DNA from: Corynebacterium sp. HMSC036D02
Lineage (GTDB): Bacteria; Actinomycetota; Actinomycetes; Mycobacteriales; Mycobacteriaceae
Length of the DNA: 56,033 bases
Reading direction: 5' to 3'
Assembly: GCF_001836165.1 (NCBI RefSeq)
Contig: NZ_KV827691.1
Coordinates: 58,008 to 114,040 of the forward strand
The notes below the pieces were generated by a model, which did not search any database, had not been told where the DNA came from, and worked only from the letters and a program-made list of their open reading frames with translations. The first letter of the stretch is position 1. Each line of letters starts with the position of its first letter. The position numbers and the translations under genes were made by a program. Below, one piece after another: positions 8,409 through 15,849 of the stretch.

Positions 8409-8424
8409 TAGACAGCACAGTCTA
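8409..8424. promoter_or_regulatory. McbR-type operator, perfect TAGAC-N6-GTCTA
   Basis: TAGACAGCACAGTCTA is an exact match to TAGAC-N6-GTCTA, the operator I know for McbR, the TetR-family repressor of methionine and cysteine biosynthesis in Corynebacterium glutamicum. It covers the predicted transcription start of the gene at 8445 and lies in the 119-bp divergent region, upstream of the lipoprotein operon as well. Inference: both arms of the cluster are repressed when sulfur amino acids are plentiful. mcbR itself is not in the window. Confidence 0.75.
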
Positions 8425-8444
8425 AAAGTTCGAGGTTGATTTAC

Positions 8445-10325
8445 ATGCCCTCCATCGCCATCGTCGGGGCCGGCCCGCGCGGCATCTCGCTGGTCGAGCG
8501 CCTCGCAGCCCACCTGCGCGCGACCCCCCTTAATTCACCCCTGCGCCTCCACATCATCGATGATGCCCCGCTGGGTGCTGGCCGCATTTGGGATACCGAG
8601 CAAACCCGCACGTTGTGCATGAACACGTTGGCCGGCGCGGTCACCCTGTTCACCGAGCCCAACTCCACCACCACCGCCCCGGTCCTCGAGGGCCCCATCC
8701 TCTACGAGTGGATCCAGCTCTTGCGCGGAGAGCGCCCCGACATCGCGCCTGCCAAGCTGGAGCTTTATGATTCCCACCCGCCGCGCGAGGAGCTCGCCGA
8801 CTCTTTTGCCGAGGAACTGGCGCAGACCCGCCCGGAATCCAACCCCTCCCGCGCGCTCTACGGCGCCTATCTGGAGTGGGTTTTCGAGGTGGCGCTGGCT
8901 CAGCTGCCGGAGAACGTGGACGTCGTCCAGCACCGCGCCCGCGCGCTGTCCGTGGAGGAGCGCGGTGAGCAGGACGCCATCGAGCTTTCCGACGGCACCA
9001 CCATCACCGCCGACGCCACCGTCCTGGCCTATGGCTGGCAGGTACCCGCGCTGAGCGAGTCCGAACGCCCCCTGGCGGAGGCTGCGCACTCGGACCTGCG
9101 TTGGGTGCGGCCAGACAACCCCGTCGAACAGCCGGTGTCTGCAGTCCCCGCAGGCGAGAAGGTCCTGGTCCGCGGCTTAGGCATGGGATTCTTTGATGTC
9201 ATGGCGCTGCTCACCATCGACCGCGGTGGTGAGTTTGTGGAGGATCCCTCCACGCGCTCCGGGCTGCGCTACGAGCCCAGCGGTGAGGAGCCGCACTTCA
9301 TCGTCTCCTCCGGCCGCGGCTACCCTTATATCCCGAAGTCGGAATACCACGCGCTGCCACCGAAGGCCGCGCTGACCCGCTTCCGCGCCGCAGTCGCCGC
9401 GCTTGATCCGGAGGCGGAGCTGGACTTTGGCACGCAGCTGCTGCCGCACATCCTGCGCGATGCCTACGCCGAGTACTACGAGAACCAGGCCCGTGTATCC
9501 CCTGATGCCCTGCAGCGCCCGCTCGAGGATGTCCTCGCCACGATTGATGCCACCGCGGTGGATGCCGACGACCTGACAGGCATGGCGGACCAGCTGCGCG
9601 TCGCGCTCGAAGGCGCGTCGACTGAGCCGCTCGACCTAGCGCACTGGGCGCACCCGCTGGCGGATTTCAAGGGCACTGAAGCCACCGAGTACATCGCCGA
9701 AGGTTTGGCGCGCGATATCGTCGAGGCCGTCGCCGCCGCCGATTCCCCGCTGAAGTCCGCGCTGTGGGCCATCTCGGCCGCACGTAAGCCCTCCTCCATC
9801 GCCGGTTCGGAAGGCCGGATGACGTGGGAGTCCCGCACCAGCACCTACAAGGAGTTCATGGCCTTCGGGCAGATGGTGGGCTCCGGCCCGCCGCTCTTCC
9901 GCACCCGCCAGCTGCTCGCGCTTGTCGACGCCGGCCTCGTCACCTTCCTAGGCCAGCACCCCCAGCTGGAGATCGGTGATAAGTTCACGCTGCGCACCGC
10001 GCACGGCGAGGCTTCCTCCGCCTGGCTTATCGACGCCTGGATGCACTCCCCCGACGTCCGCCGCGCCGGCGATCCCCTTGCTGTGTCGCTCAACGGGCGT
10101 GTTCGCGCGTTCGTCGACCATGGTCAGGCCACCGGCTCGCCGGAAACAACATGGAACCGCCGCGTGGTCAACCCCGGCGGCACCGAGGACCCGCGCCTGC
10201 ACATCGTCGGTATCCCCACCTATTCGCAGTGGCCGGATACCACCATCTCCCCCATGCCGGGCACGGATCCGCTCATGCTACAGGAGACCGACCGCACGGC
10301 CGGATCCCTCCTCAGCACCCTCTAG
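8445..10325 (+). CDS. FAD/NAD(P)-binding flavoprotein (NAD_binding_9 type)
   Basis: A 626-residue protein. The dinucleotide-binding motif GAGPRG is at residues 8-13 in a beta-alpha-beta start MPSIAIVGAGPRGISLVERL. The layout (long N-terminal FAD region, later RTAHGEASSAWLIDAWM and IVGIPTYSQWPDTTISPMPG) resembles uncharacterised FAD/NAD(P)-binding proteins related to flavin monooxygenases such as lysine/ornithine N-hydroxylases. The start is ATG 8445 with GAGG nine bases upstream; a TTG two codons earlier is less likely. It stands divergent from the importer operon and shares its McbR-box control region. Inference: it oxidises or oxygenates the compound the importer brings in. Enzymatic reaction unproven. 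Confidence 0.75.
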   Translation: MPSIAIVGAGPRGISLVERLAAHLRATPLNSPLRLHIIDDAPLGAGRIWDTEQTRTLCMNTLAGAVTLFTEPNSTTTAPVLEGPILYEWIQLLRGERPDIAPAKLELYDSHPPREELADSFAEELAQTRPESNPSRALYGAYLEWVFEVALAQLPENVDVVQHRARALSVEERGEQDAIELSDGTTITADATVLAYGWQVPALSESERPLAEAAHSDLRWVRPDNPVEQPVSAVPAGEKVLVRGLGMGFFDVMALLTIDRGGEFVEDPSTRSGLRYEPSGEEPHFIVSSGRGYPYIPKSEYHALPPKAALTRFRAAVAALDPEAELDFGTQLLPHILRDAYAEYYENQARVSPDALQRPLEDVLATIDATAVDADDLTGMADQLRVALEGASTEPLDLAHWAHPLADFKGTEATEYIAEGLARDIVEAVAAADSPLKSALWAISAARKPSSIAGSEGRMTWESRTSTYKEFMAFGQMVGSGPPLFRTRQLLALVDAGLVTFLGQHPQLEIGDKFTLRTAHGEASSAWLIDAWMHSPDVRRAGDPLAVSLNGRVRAFVDHGQATGSPETTWNRRVVNPGGTEDPRLHIVGIPTYSQWPDTTISPMPGTDPLMLQETDRTAGSLLSTL

Positions 10326-10331
10326 CCGCCG

Positions 10332-10361
10332 CGTGGCCCCGCCTCACTTCTCGGGGCCACG
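10332..10361. terminator. Terminator between convergent genes
   Basis: Perfect 10-bp GC-rich arms CGTGGCCCCG (10332-10341) and CGGGGCCACG (10352-10361) with a 10-nt loop. It lies 7 bp after the flavoprotein stop and 7 bp before the stop of the convergent 404-aa gene. It can act in both directions; there is no strong T-run on either side. Confidence 0.65.
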
Positions 10362-10367
10362 AGCTAG

Positions 10368-11582
10368 TTACGGCCGACTGTCAAAGACCCGTCGGAGGTC
10401 CGCAACGCGGTTATCGAGTGGAGGGACCAAATTCTTCACATTGAGGTGCGCGTTCTGCCCTTTGAACTCCCATACGTGACCCGTAAACGCCGCAAGGATT
10501 GCGTCCTTTTCAACTTCGAGAGAAGGGTTCGCGTCGATAAAAGCCCCGATAACATCTCGCCATAGCTGCGGGTCACGGGCACAAATAATGTAGCCGTGCT
10601 CAGCCTCTTTGAGGAAGGCGATGAGGCATCTAAACACGAGCTCCTGAGACGGTAGAACAAGTCCGTTCTTGTTGTTGCTTTCGATGACCTTGGGGATGTC
10701 ACCAGACGCTTTGGTCCTGTAGGGGAACATCTCCATGCGCACGATGTCTCCTGCTCGCTCACCCGATTCGGAACGCTCCGGAATGACCTCATTCCACGAA
10801 ACAGGCTCTTTTTCTTCACAGTCATCGAAGAGGTAAAAGCGTGCGCGATCGAAATACCAGCCTTTGTCATCTGCAATGTCCCAGGGCAAGCGAGCGTTGT
10901 CGACGTCATTCGAGAACAGCGCCGCGACATTGCCTTGATCCCTGATGAAGGGAGTAAATGCCTCTCCCCCATCTTTTTTATTTGGTACGCCCTCCATTCC
11001 TTCACGTGCCAGCCTGATGACGTCATTTCCGCCATATGCTGGATTCTTTAGCAGCCACAAAATACGGATATGCTGGATGCCGCCATCTAGCTTCACCGAC
11101 AAAGATTCCGGAACGGTTCGCGTAAGGCGCGCGGCACTCTCCGCAGCCTCCGCGCTAAATGCCTCCTTGATTGCCTCGGCGCTCTCCTCGATGCGCTCAT
11201 CCTTAAATTCAGCACTAATGCGCTTCTTAAGGGCATCAGAAGGAGCGAAGACCGCGCCACAGAGATACTCCTTGAACGTTGGCTCTTCGCGGTTAAAACT
11301 GTCGCCGTTGAGGGCATCTGAGTTCCACCCAGCGAAGGTGGCAAAGTCCTGCTCGTGCATGCAGGACTTCAGGAAAGCTTCCACGTCTTCGCCTTTCGAC
11401 GCAACGGTGGCCTGCGGGTACTCAGGGTGGGTTCCTTGAAGGAATTGAATGAACTCCTCGGTAGGTTCATCGGAACCGTTCGCAAATGGAACTGGAATCG
11501 CGTCGAAGTATGAGGCCCAGAACTCTCGTGCTGCGTCCACCTCATCGCTGAAGGACCTCAGCGGTTGTGCCGTATCTGTCAT
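10368..11582 (-). CDS. Unknown 404-aa protein downstream of metB
   Basis: I do not recognise this protein. It is soluble and acidic, with no signal peptide and no membrane segment. A hydrophobic strand HIRILWLLKN leads into NPAYGG (residues 180-185). Further on come GWYFDRARFYLFDD (about 241-254), EMFPYRTKAS (about 284-293) and a strand EHGYIICARDPQLW. A strand ending in NP-G-Y and a later PY-(R/S) segment faintly recall the uracil-DNA-glycosylase-like fold; this is a weak guess. Base composition is visibly less G+C-rich than the genes around it. It starts 21 bp after the metB stop, so it probably shares the metB transcript. Looks laterally acquired; function open. Confidence 0.7.
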   Translation of the reverse strand: MTDTAQPLRSFSDEVDAAREFWASYFDAIPVPFANGSDEPTEEFIQFLQGTHPEYPQATVASKGEDVEAFLKSCMHEQDFATFAGWNSDALNGDSFNREEPTFKEYLCGAVFAPSDALKKRISAEFKDERIEESAEAIKEAFSAEAAESAARLTRTVPESLSVKLDGGIQHIRILWLLKNPAYGGNDVIRLAREGMEGVPNKKDGGEAFTPFIRDQGNVAALFSNDVDNARLPWDIADDKGWYFDRARFYLFDDCEEKEPVSWNEVIPERSESGERAGDIVRMEMFPYRTKASGDIPKVIESNNKNGLVLPSQELVFRCLIAFLKEAEHGYIICARDPQLWRDVIGAFIDANPSLEVEKDAILAAFTGHVWEFKGQNAHLNVKNLVPPLDNRVADLRRVFDSRP

Positions 11583-11603
11583 AGTGAGTCTCCTACAAGG
11601 TTG

Positions 11604-12764
11604 CTAGTGAAGGGCGTCGAGCGCCTGCTCCAGGTCCGTGAGTAGGTCATTGATGGACTCGATACCCACGGAAATGCGCACGAGGTCTGCTGGTGGGACG
11701 AGCTCGGAGCCCTCCGCGGAGATATGCGTCATGTTCTGCGGGTGTTCGATGAGAGACTCCACGCCGCCGAGGGACTCCGCAAGCGAGATGAGCTTGGTGT
11801 TGAGGCAAATCTGGCGGGCATGCTCCTCGCTGTGGAAGCGCACGGACATCATTCCCCCGAAGCCGCGCATCTGCTTTTTCGCCAGCTCGTGGCCCGGGTG
11901 CGAGGGCAGGCCTGGGTAAAGAACCTGCTTGACCTCTGGGCGGGACTCCAAGAACTCAGCCACAGCCTGCGCATTGGAACAGTGGCGATCCATGCGGACC
12001 TCCAAGGTCTTGATGCCGCGGGCGGTGAGGTAGGCGTCGAAAGGTGAGGACACCGCACCGACATTGCCTTGAAAGTACAGCAGGCGCTCATCCATCTCCG
12101 CGGAGTTGGTCACGACCGCGCCGCCCAGCACATCCGAGTGGCCGCCCAGGTACTTTGTGGTGGAGTGCAGGACGTGATCCGCGCCCAACTCCAAAGGGTT
12201 CTGCAGGTAGGGCGTGGCGAAGGTGTTGTCGACGACGATCTGGGCGTCGCCAGCCGCCTTGACTGCCTTAGCGACCGCAGCGATATCCGTGATTGTCGTC
12301 GCTGGGTTGGTCGGGGTCTCCAACCAGATCAGCTTGGTGTTGTCCTTCAGCGCCGCCTGCACCGCCTCAGTATCGGCGGTATTGACGATGGACAGCTCGA
12401 TGCCCCACTCACCGTAATCATGATGCAGGAGACGGTACATGCCGCCGTAGGCATCGTTGCCGAGGATGACGTGGTCACCAGGGCGCACGATGATACGGAT
12501 GAGGGTATCGACGGCCGCCATACCCGTGGCAAAACAGCGGGCGTACTCGGCGTTCTCTAGTGCGGCGAGAGTTTTCTCCAGAGAATGAACGGTGGGGTTG
12601 GCCACGCGCCCGTACTCATAGCCGCCGCGCAACTGCGCGAGGCCGTCCTGTTGGTACGTCGTGGAGGCGTAGATCGGTACGTTGATGGATCCCATGTAGG
12701 GATCCGGCTGGTAACCGGCATGGATGGAACGGGAGGAAAAGCCAAGAGTGCGGTTGTCAGTCAT
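11604..12764 (-). CDS. metB: Cystathionine gamma-synthase
   Basis: A 386-residue PLP enzyme of the Cys/Met metabolism family that joins O-acyl-homoserine and cysteine to cystathionine in methionine synthesis. Visible hallmarks: YEYGRVANPT near the N-terminus, SGMAA-like ATGMAAVDT, the PLP-binding aspartate in VVDNTFATPYLQNPLELGAD, and the Schiff-base lysine in HSTTKYLGGHSD. I use ATG 12762-12764 (MTDNRTLGF); a TTG three codons upstream is possible. There is no good ribosome site, but a -10-like TAGAAT lies just upstream on the minus strand, so the mRNA may be leaderless. An imperfect McbR box overlaps this promoter. A close relative, cystathionine gamma-lyase, cannot be fully excluded, but gene context favours MetB. 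Confidence 0.9.
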   Translation of the reverse strand: MTDNRTLGFSSRSIHAGYQPDPYMGSINVPIYASTTYQQDGLAQLRGGYEYGRVANPTVHSLEKTLAALENAEYARCFATGMAAVDTLIRIIVRPGDHVILGNDAYGGMYRLLHHDYGEWGIELSIVNTADTEAVQAALKDNTKLIWLETPTNPATTITDIAAVAKAVKAAGDAQIVVDNTFATPYLQNPLELGADHVLHSTTKYLGGHSDVLGGAVVTNSAEMDERLLYFQGNVGAVSSPFDAYLTARGIKTLEVRMDRHCSNAQAVAEFLESRPEVKQVLYPGLPSHPGHELAKKQMRGFGGMMSVRFHSEEHARQICLNTKLISLAESLGGVESLIEHPQNMTHISAEGSELVPPADLVRISVGIESINDLLTDLEQALDALH

Positions 12765-12776
12765 GAGGCACAATTC

Positions 12777-12792
12777 TAGACCAAGCTGTTCA
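12777..12792. promoter_or_regulatory. Imperfect McbR-type box at the metB promoter
   Basis: TAGACCAAGCTGTTCA keeps the left half TAGAC and the 6-bp spacing, but the right half is GTTCA instead of GTCTA (3 of 5). On the minus strand it overlaps TAGAAT, the probable metB -10. metB is a known McbR target in C. glutamicum, which supports a working though weak site. Confidence 0.45.
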
Positions 12793-12793
12793 G

Positions 12794-12822
12794 TTGTGAG
12801 AAAGACTGGCTTTTTATATTCA
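12794..12822 (+). promoter_or_regulatory. Candidate promoter of the MscS gene
   Basis: TTGTGA (12794-12799), 17 bases, then TATTCA (12817-12822), reading toward the channel gene at 12880. The overlapping TATATT at 12815 would give a 15-bp spacer and is a weaker alternative. Confidence 0.4.
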
Positions 12823-12832
12823 AATCCCTTCC

Positions 12833-12868
12833 CTACTATCGGTAGGCGTCAGTCGTGAGCGATAGTAG
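12833..12868 (+). other. Hairpin in the MscS leader next to the ribosome site
   Basis: Perfect 9-bp arms CTACTATCG (12833-12841) and CGATAGTAG (12860-12868) with an 18-nt loop. The right arm ends immediately before the ribosome site GAAAGGA (12868-12874). If in the mRNA, it could affect translation of the channel; as DNA it could be an operator. Confidence 0.45.
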
Positions 12869-12879
12869 AAAGGACACAC

Positions 12880-13881
12880 ATGACCAGACCTACCGCATAC
12901 CTCAGCGCTTCCGCCGAGCAGACCAACGGGGCCGTCGACGCGGTTACCAGCTGGTGGCAGACAGAAAACATGCAGTCCTGGCTCATCGACAAACCCATCG
13001 GCATCGCGCTCATCCTCATCGTCGCTGTCATCGGCAGCTGGCTGCTGCGCCGGCTTATTACCAAGCTGGCAGATAACAGCATCAAGAAGGGCAAGCTCAG
13101 CTCGCCGCTCTCTCCGCGCAAAGCTCACCGAACAACCGACAAGGTCCTCGAGCAAACGCAAGAGGCCCGGCGCACCTCCCGCATTCAGACTCTCGCCGGC
13201 GTCGGCCGCTCCGCGGTCGCTATTTTTGTTTGGGTCTGGGCAGCGCTGGCCATCTTGGACAAGCTCGGCGTCAACGTCGCCCCGCTTGTAGCATCTGCCG
13301 GCGTGGTTGGCGTCGCCTTAGGTTTCGGCGCACAAGCTTTGGTCAAGGACTTCCTTTCCGGCATCTTCATGCTCATGGAAGATCAGTACGGTATCGGCGA
13401 TACCATCGATCTCGGCAACGGGGTCTTCGGCGATGTAGAGTCCATCTCCCTGCGCATCACCACGGTCCGCGATATTGATGGCGCTCTGTGGTACGTCCGC
13501 AATGGCGAAATCTTGCAAGTAGCCAACCACTCCGACCGCTACTCCGTAGCCCGCGTCCAGGTCCCGATTGCGCTGAGCAACGACCCCACCCGCGCAGTCG
13601 ACGTCATCACCTCCGCAGCTGAAGACGCCGCCCGTGACTCCGAGATCAAGGACTTTATCCTGGCCAAGCCCACGGTCAATGGCATGTCCGGCCTGGAAGT
13701 TGACCACATGTCCTACCGCGTTTCCGTCAAGACGCTACCGGGCAAGCAATGGGATGTGCAGCGCGCGATGCAGGCGAAAATCCTCACCGCCATGCATACG
13801 GAAGGGATCACCACCCCCTATCCACGAGGGATGGCTATCTTTGATCTGGAAGAACCTGGCCTGACGCGAAAGGAAGATTAG
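12880..13881 (+). CDS. Small-conductance mechanosensitive channel, MscS family
   Basis: A 333-residue membrane channel that opens on hypo-osmotic shock to release solutes. An N-terminal membrane helix (about 40-65) and a second (about 108-125) precede the pore helix VGVALGFGAQALVKDFLSGIF (about 145-165), rich in Gly/Ala as expected for TM3. The beta domain follows at DQYGIGDTIDLGNGVFGDVE and a C-terminal domain to residue 333. It lacks the long extra C-terminal segment of the glutamate exporter MscCG, so I treat it as an ordinary MscS. ATG 12880 follows GAAAGGA. The truncated haemoglobin gene starts 3 bp after its stop, so the two are probably co-transcribed. Confidence 0.9.
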   Translation: MTRPTAYLSASAEQTNGAVDAVTSWWQTENMQSWLIDKPIGIALILIVAVIGSWLLRRLITKLADNSIKKGKLSSPLSPRKAHRTTDKVLEQTQEARRTSRIQTLAGVGRSAVAIFVWVWAALAILDKLGVNVAPLVASAGVVGVALGFGAQALVKDFLSGIFMLMEDQYGIGDTIDLGNGVFGDVESISLRITTVRDIDGALWYVRNGEILQVANHSDRYSVARVQVPIALSNDPTRAVDVITSAAEDAARDSEIKDFILAKPTVNGMSGLEVDHMSYRVSVKTLPGKQWDVQRAMQAKILTAMHTEGITTPYPRGMAIFDLEEPGLTRKED

Positions 13882-13883
13882 GC

Positions 13884-14273
13884 GTGCAAGCAACAAGCGT
13901 GTACGAAGCCGTCGGTGGAATGGAGACCTTTGAGAAACTCGTCGACGGTTTCTACGCCCAGGTGCGCAACGATGATCTCATCGGCCCGATGTACCCGGAC
14001 GATGACTGGGAGGGCGCGCAGCAGCGCCTGACCTGGTTCCTCGTGCAGTATTGGGGAGGACCCCAGCTCTTTTCCGAGCAGCGCGGCCACCCGCGCCTGC
14101 GCATGCGCCATGCGCCCTATCCCATCGACATGGCCGCCCACGATCGCTGGCTCGAGCTCATGGGCAACTCCTTGGCGCAGATCGACGAGGAGACCATCCC
14201 GCCGGCCTATCGCGCCATGATTTGGGACCACATGGAGCGAGTGGCAGCGATGCTCATCAACCGCGCGCCCTAA
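13884..14273 (+). CDS. glbO: Group II truncated haemoglobin
   Basis: A 129-residue globin of the TrHbO type. The start GTG 13884 lies 3 bp after the MscS stop. Features of group II are visible: VYEAVGGMETFEKLVDGFYAQV at the N-terminus, the DLIGPMYP segment, TWFLVQYWGGP in the E helix region, HPRLRMRHAPYPI with the proximal histidine region, and the C-terminal DHMERVAAML helix. It binds haem and O2/NO in the cytoplasm; proposed roles are O2 handling and defence against nitric oxide or peroxide. M. tuberculosis glbO (Rv2470) lies close to the same conserved genes found here at 17137-20694. Confidence 0.93.
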   Translation: MQATSVYEAVGGMETFEKLVDGFYAQVRNDDLIGPMYPDDDWEGAQQRLTWFLVQYWGGPQLFSEQRGHPRLRMRHAPYPIDMAAHDRWLELMGNSLAQIDEETIPPAYRAMIWDHMERVAAMLINRAP

Positions 14274-14370
14274 GTAGGGCTATAGCAAAGTTGAATATAG
14301 CTCTGGGGCCTCCGGGAGGGCTCTGATACTGTTCGCCTAATAGAAATTAGCTCCGACTCGAACTTTAAAA

Positions 14371-15849
14371 ATGACCAACCTCTCACTCTCCCCAGGACTA
14401 TCCGCCCCTTCGCTGCCACGCAGGACACGCAATATTCGCTATACAGGCGTCTTTCTAGGCATTGTGCTGGCATCCTTGTCCTACTTTGCGATGCCGCAAT
14501 CTGCGGGTTTCGATGCCCGCGTCACCGCTGCGATCGTCGTCCTCATGGGCACCTGGTGGATAACCGAGGCCCTGCCTCTCGCCGTCACCGCGATGGTTCC
14601 GCTGGTCGCCTTCCCCGCCTTAGGTACAGCCGACATGAAAGATGTTGCTGCGTCCTATTCTGCGCAAATCATCTTCTTGTTCCTTGGCGGGTTCCTCCTC
14701 GCCCTCGGCATCCAACGCTGGAACCTGCACCGACGCATCGCGCTCGTCATTGTTCTCCTCGTGGGAACAAAACCCGATCACCTCATTCTCGGAATGATGC
14801 TCGCCACCGCAGCTTTAGGCATGTGGGTGTCCAATACCGCAACGGCTCTCATGATGATTCCGCTGGGCGCGTCCCTCGTGACACTAATTAAAGAACGAAG
14901 CGGCACGACGAACGTCTCGAATTTCAGCGCCGGCCTTCTGCTTGGCATCGCCTTTGCCGCAACCATCTCCGCTTTCGGAACGATTATTGCCTCCCCAGGA
15001 AATGCCTTTGTGGTCGGCTACCTCAACGACGCCATCGGGACAACCATCACCTTCCCGCAGTGGATGATTTTCGGAACTCCCCTGGCACTTGGGTTTACGT
15101 TTCTGGGTTGGTTCATCATCACCAAGGTTGTGTGGAAGCCCGAAATCGAGGACATCCCCGGTGGCCGGGAACTGTTCCAGAAAGAACTTGCTGCGCTGGG
15201 CAAGATGAGTTTCGGGGAATGCCTCATCGCCATCATCTTTGGTGTAACCGCGCTCGCGTGGATGTTTGTGTCGCTCATTTTCAAAGACACCTGGGCCACT
15301 GATGCCGTCATCGCGATGATTGCCGGAATGTCCCTGTTCATCATCCCTGGACGGCCACGCGACGGGGTCATGCTCATGGATTGGGAAACCGCGCGCGATG
15401 TCCCATGGGGCACGCTTCTCCTCTTCGGCGGCGGCCTAGCGCTGTCCGGCCAGATCACCAACAGTGGACTCGATAAATGGATCGGCGAAGCCTTCTCCGG
15501 TTTAACCGCCCTGCCCTTCTGGGTAGCTCTTGCGCTTATCGTCCTCATCGTTATTCTGACGACAGAGATCACGAGTTCTATGGCCACGATTGCAACGTTC
15601 GTGCCTATCGTCGTCGGGCTTTCCCAGGCCCTAGGCTACGACCCGCTGCTCATGGCCATCGTTGTCACTCAGGCCTGCCAGTGCGCATTTATGCTGCCTG
15701 TTGCCTCTGCCCCGAACGCCATTGCGTTCGGAACCGGGGCCGTCAATATCCGTCAGATGGTCATCACCGGAATTTGGTTCAACGCCATCGGCTTCGTGTT
15801 GGTCTACGCTGTGGCCTTCACGTTGCTGCCGATAGCGCTCAACCTTTAA
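14371..15849 (+). CDS. DASS (SLC13) family anion symporter, dicarboxylate-like
   Basis: A 492-residue integral membrane protein with about 11-12 hydrophobic segments. Family motifs are visible: WWITEALPLAVTAMVPLVAFP near the N-terminus, MWVSNTATALMMIP (the SNT signature) near 150, and a second half repeat ending ATFVPIVVGLSQALGYDPLLMAIVV and MLPVASAPNAIAFGTG. Family members import succinate, malate, fumarate or sulfate with Na+. The start ATG 14371 follows an A-rich stretch without a clear ribosome site. Its stop overlaps the stop of convergent ald by 4 bp. Substrate not decidable; dicarboxylate is most common. Confidence 0.87.
   Translation: MTNLSLSPGLSAPSLPRRTRNIRYTGVFLGIVLASLSYFAMPQSAGFDARVTAAIVVLMGTWWITEALPLAVTAMVPLVAFPALGTADMKDVAASYSAQIIFLFLGGFLLALGIQRWNLHRRIALVIVLLVGTKPDHLILGMMLATAALGMWVSNTATALMMIPLGASLVTLIKERSGTTNVSNFSAGLLLGIAFAATISAFGTIIASPGNAFVVGYLNDAIGTTITFPQWMIFGTPLALGFTFLGWFIITKVVWKPEIEDIPGGRELFQKELAALGKMSFGECLIAIIFGVTALAWMFVSLIFKDTWATDAVIAMIAGMSLFIIPGRPRDGVMLMDWETARDVPWGTLLLFGGGLALSGQITNSGLDKWIGEAFSGLTALPFWVALALIVLIVILTTEITSSMATIATFVPIVVGLSQALGYDPLLMAIVVTQACQCAFMLPVASAPNAIAFGTGAVNIRQMVITGIWFNAIGFVLVYAVAFTLLPIALNL

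Noticed and set aside
8326..8418. Upstream extension of the binding lipoprotein by 31 codons
   Set aside because: It precedes a perfect lipoprotein signal peptide and runs through the promoter/operator region.
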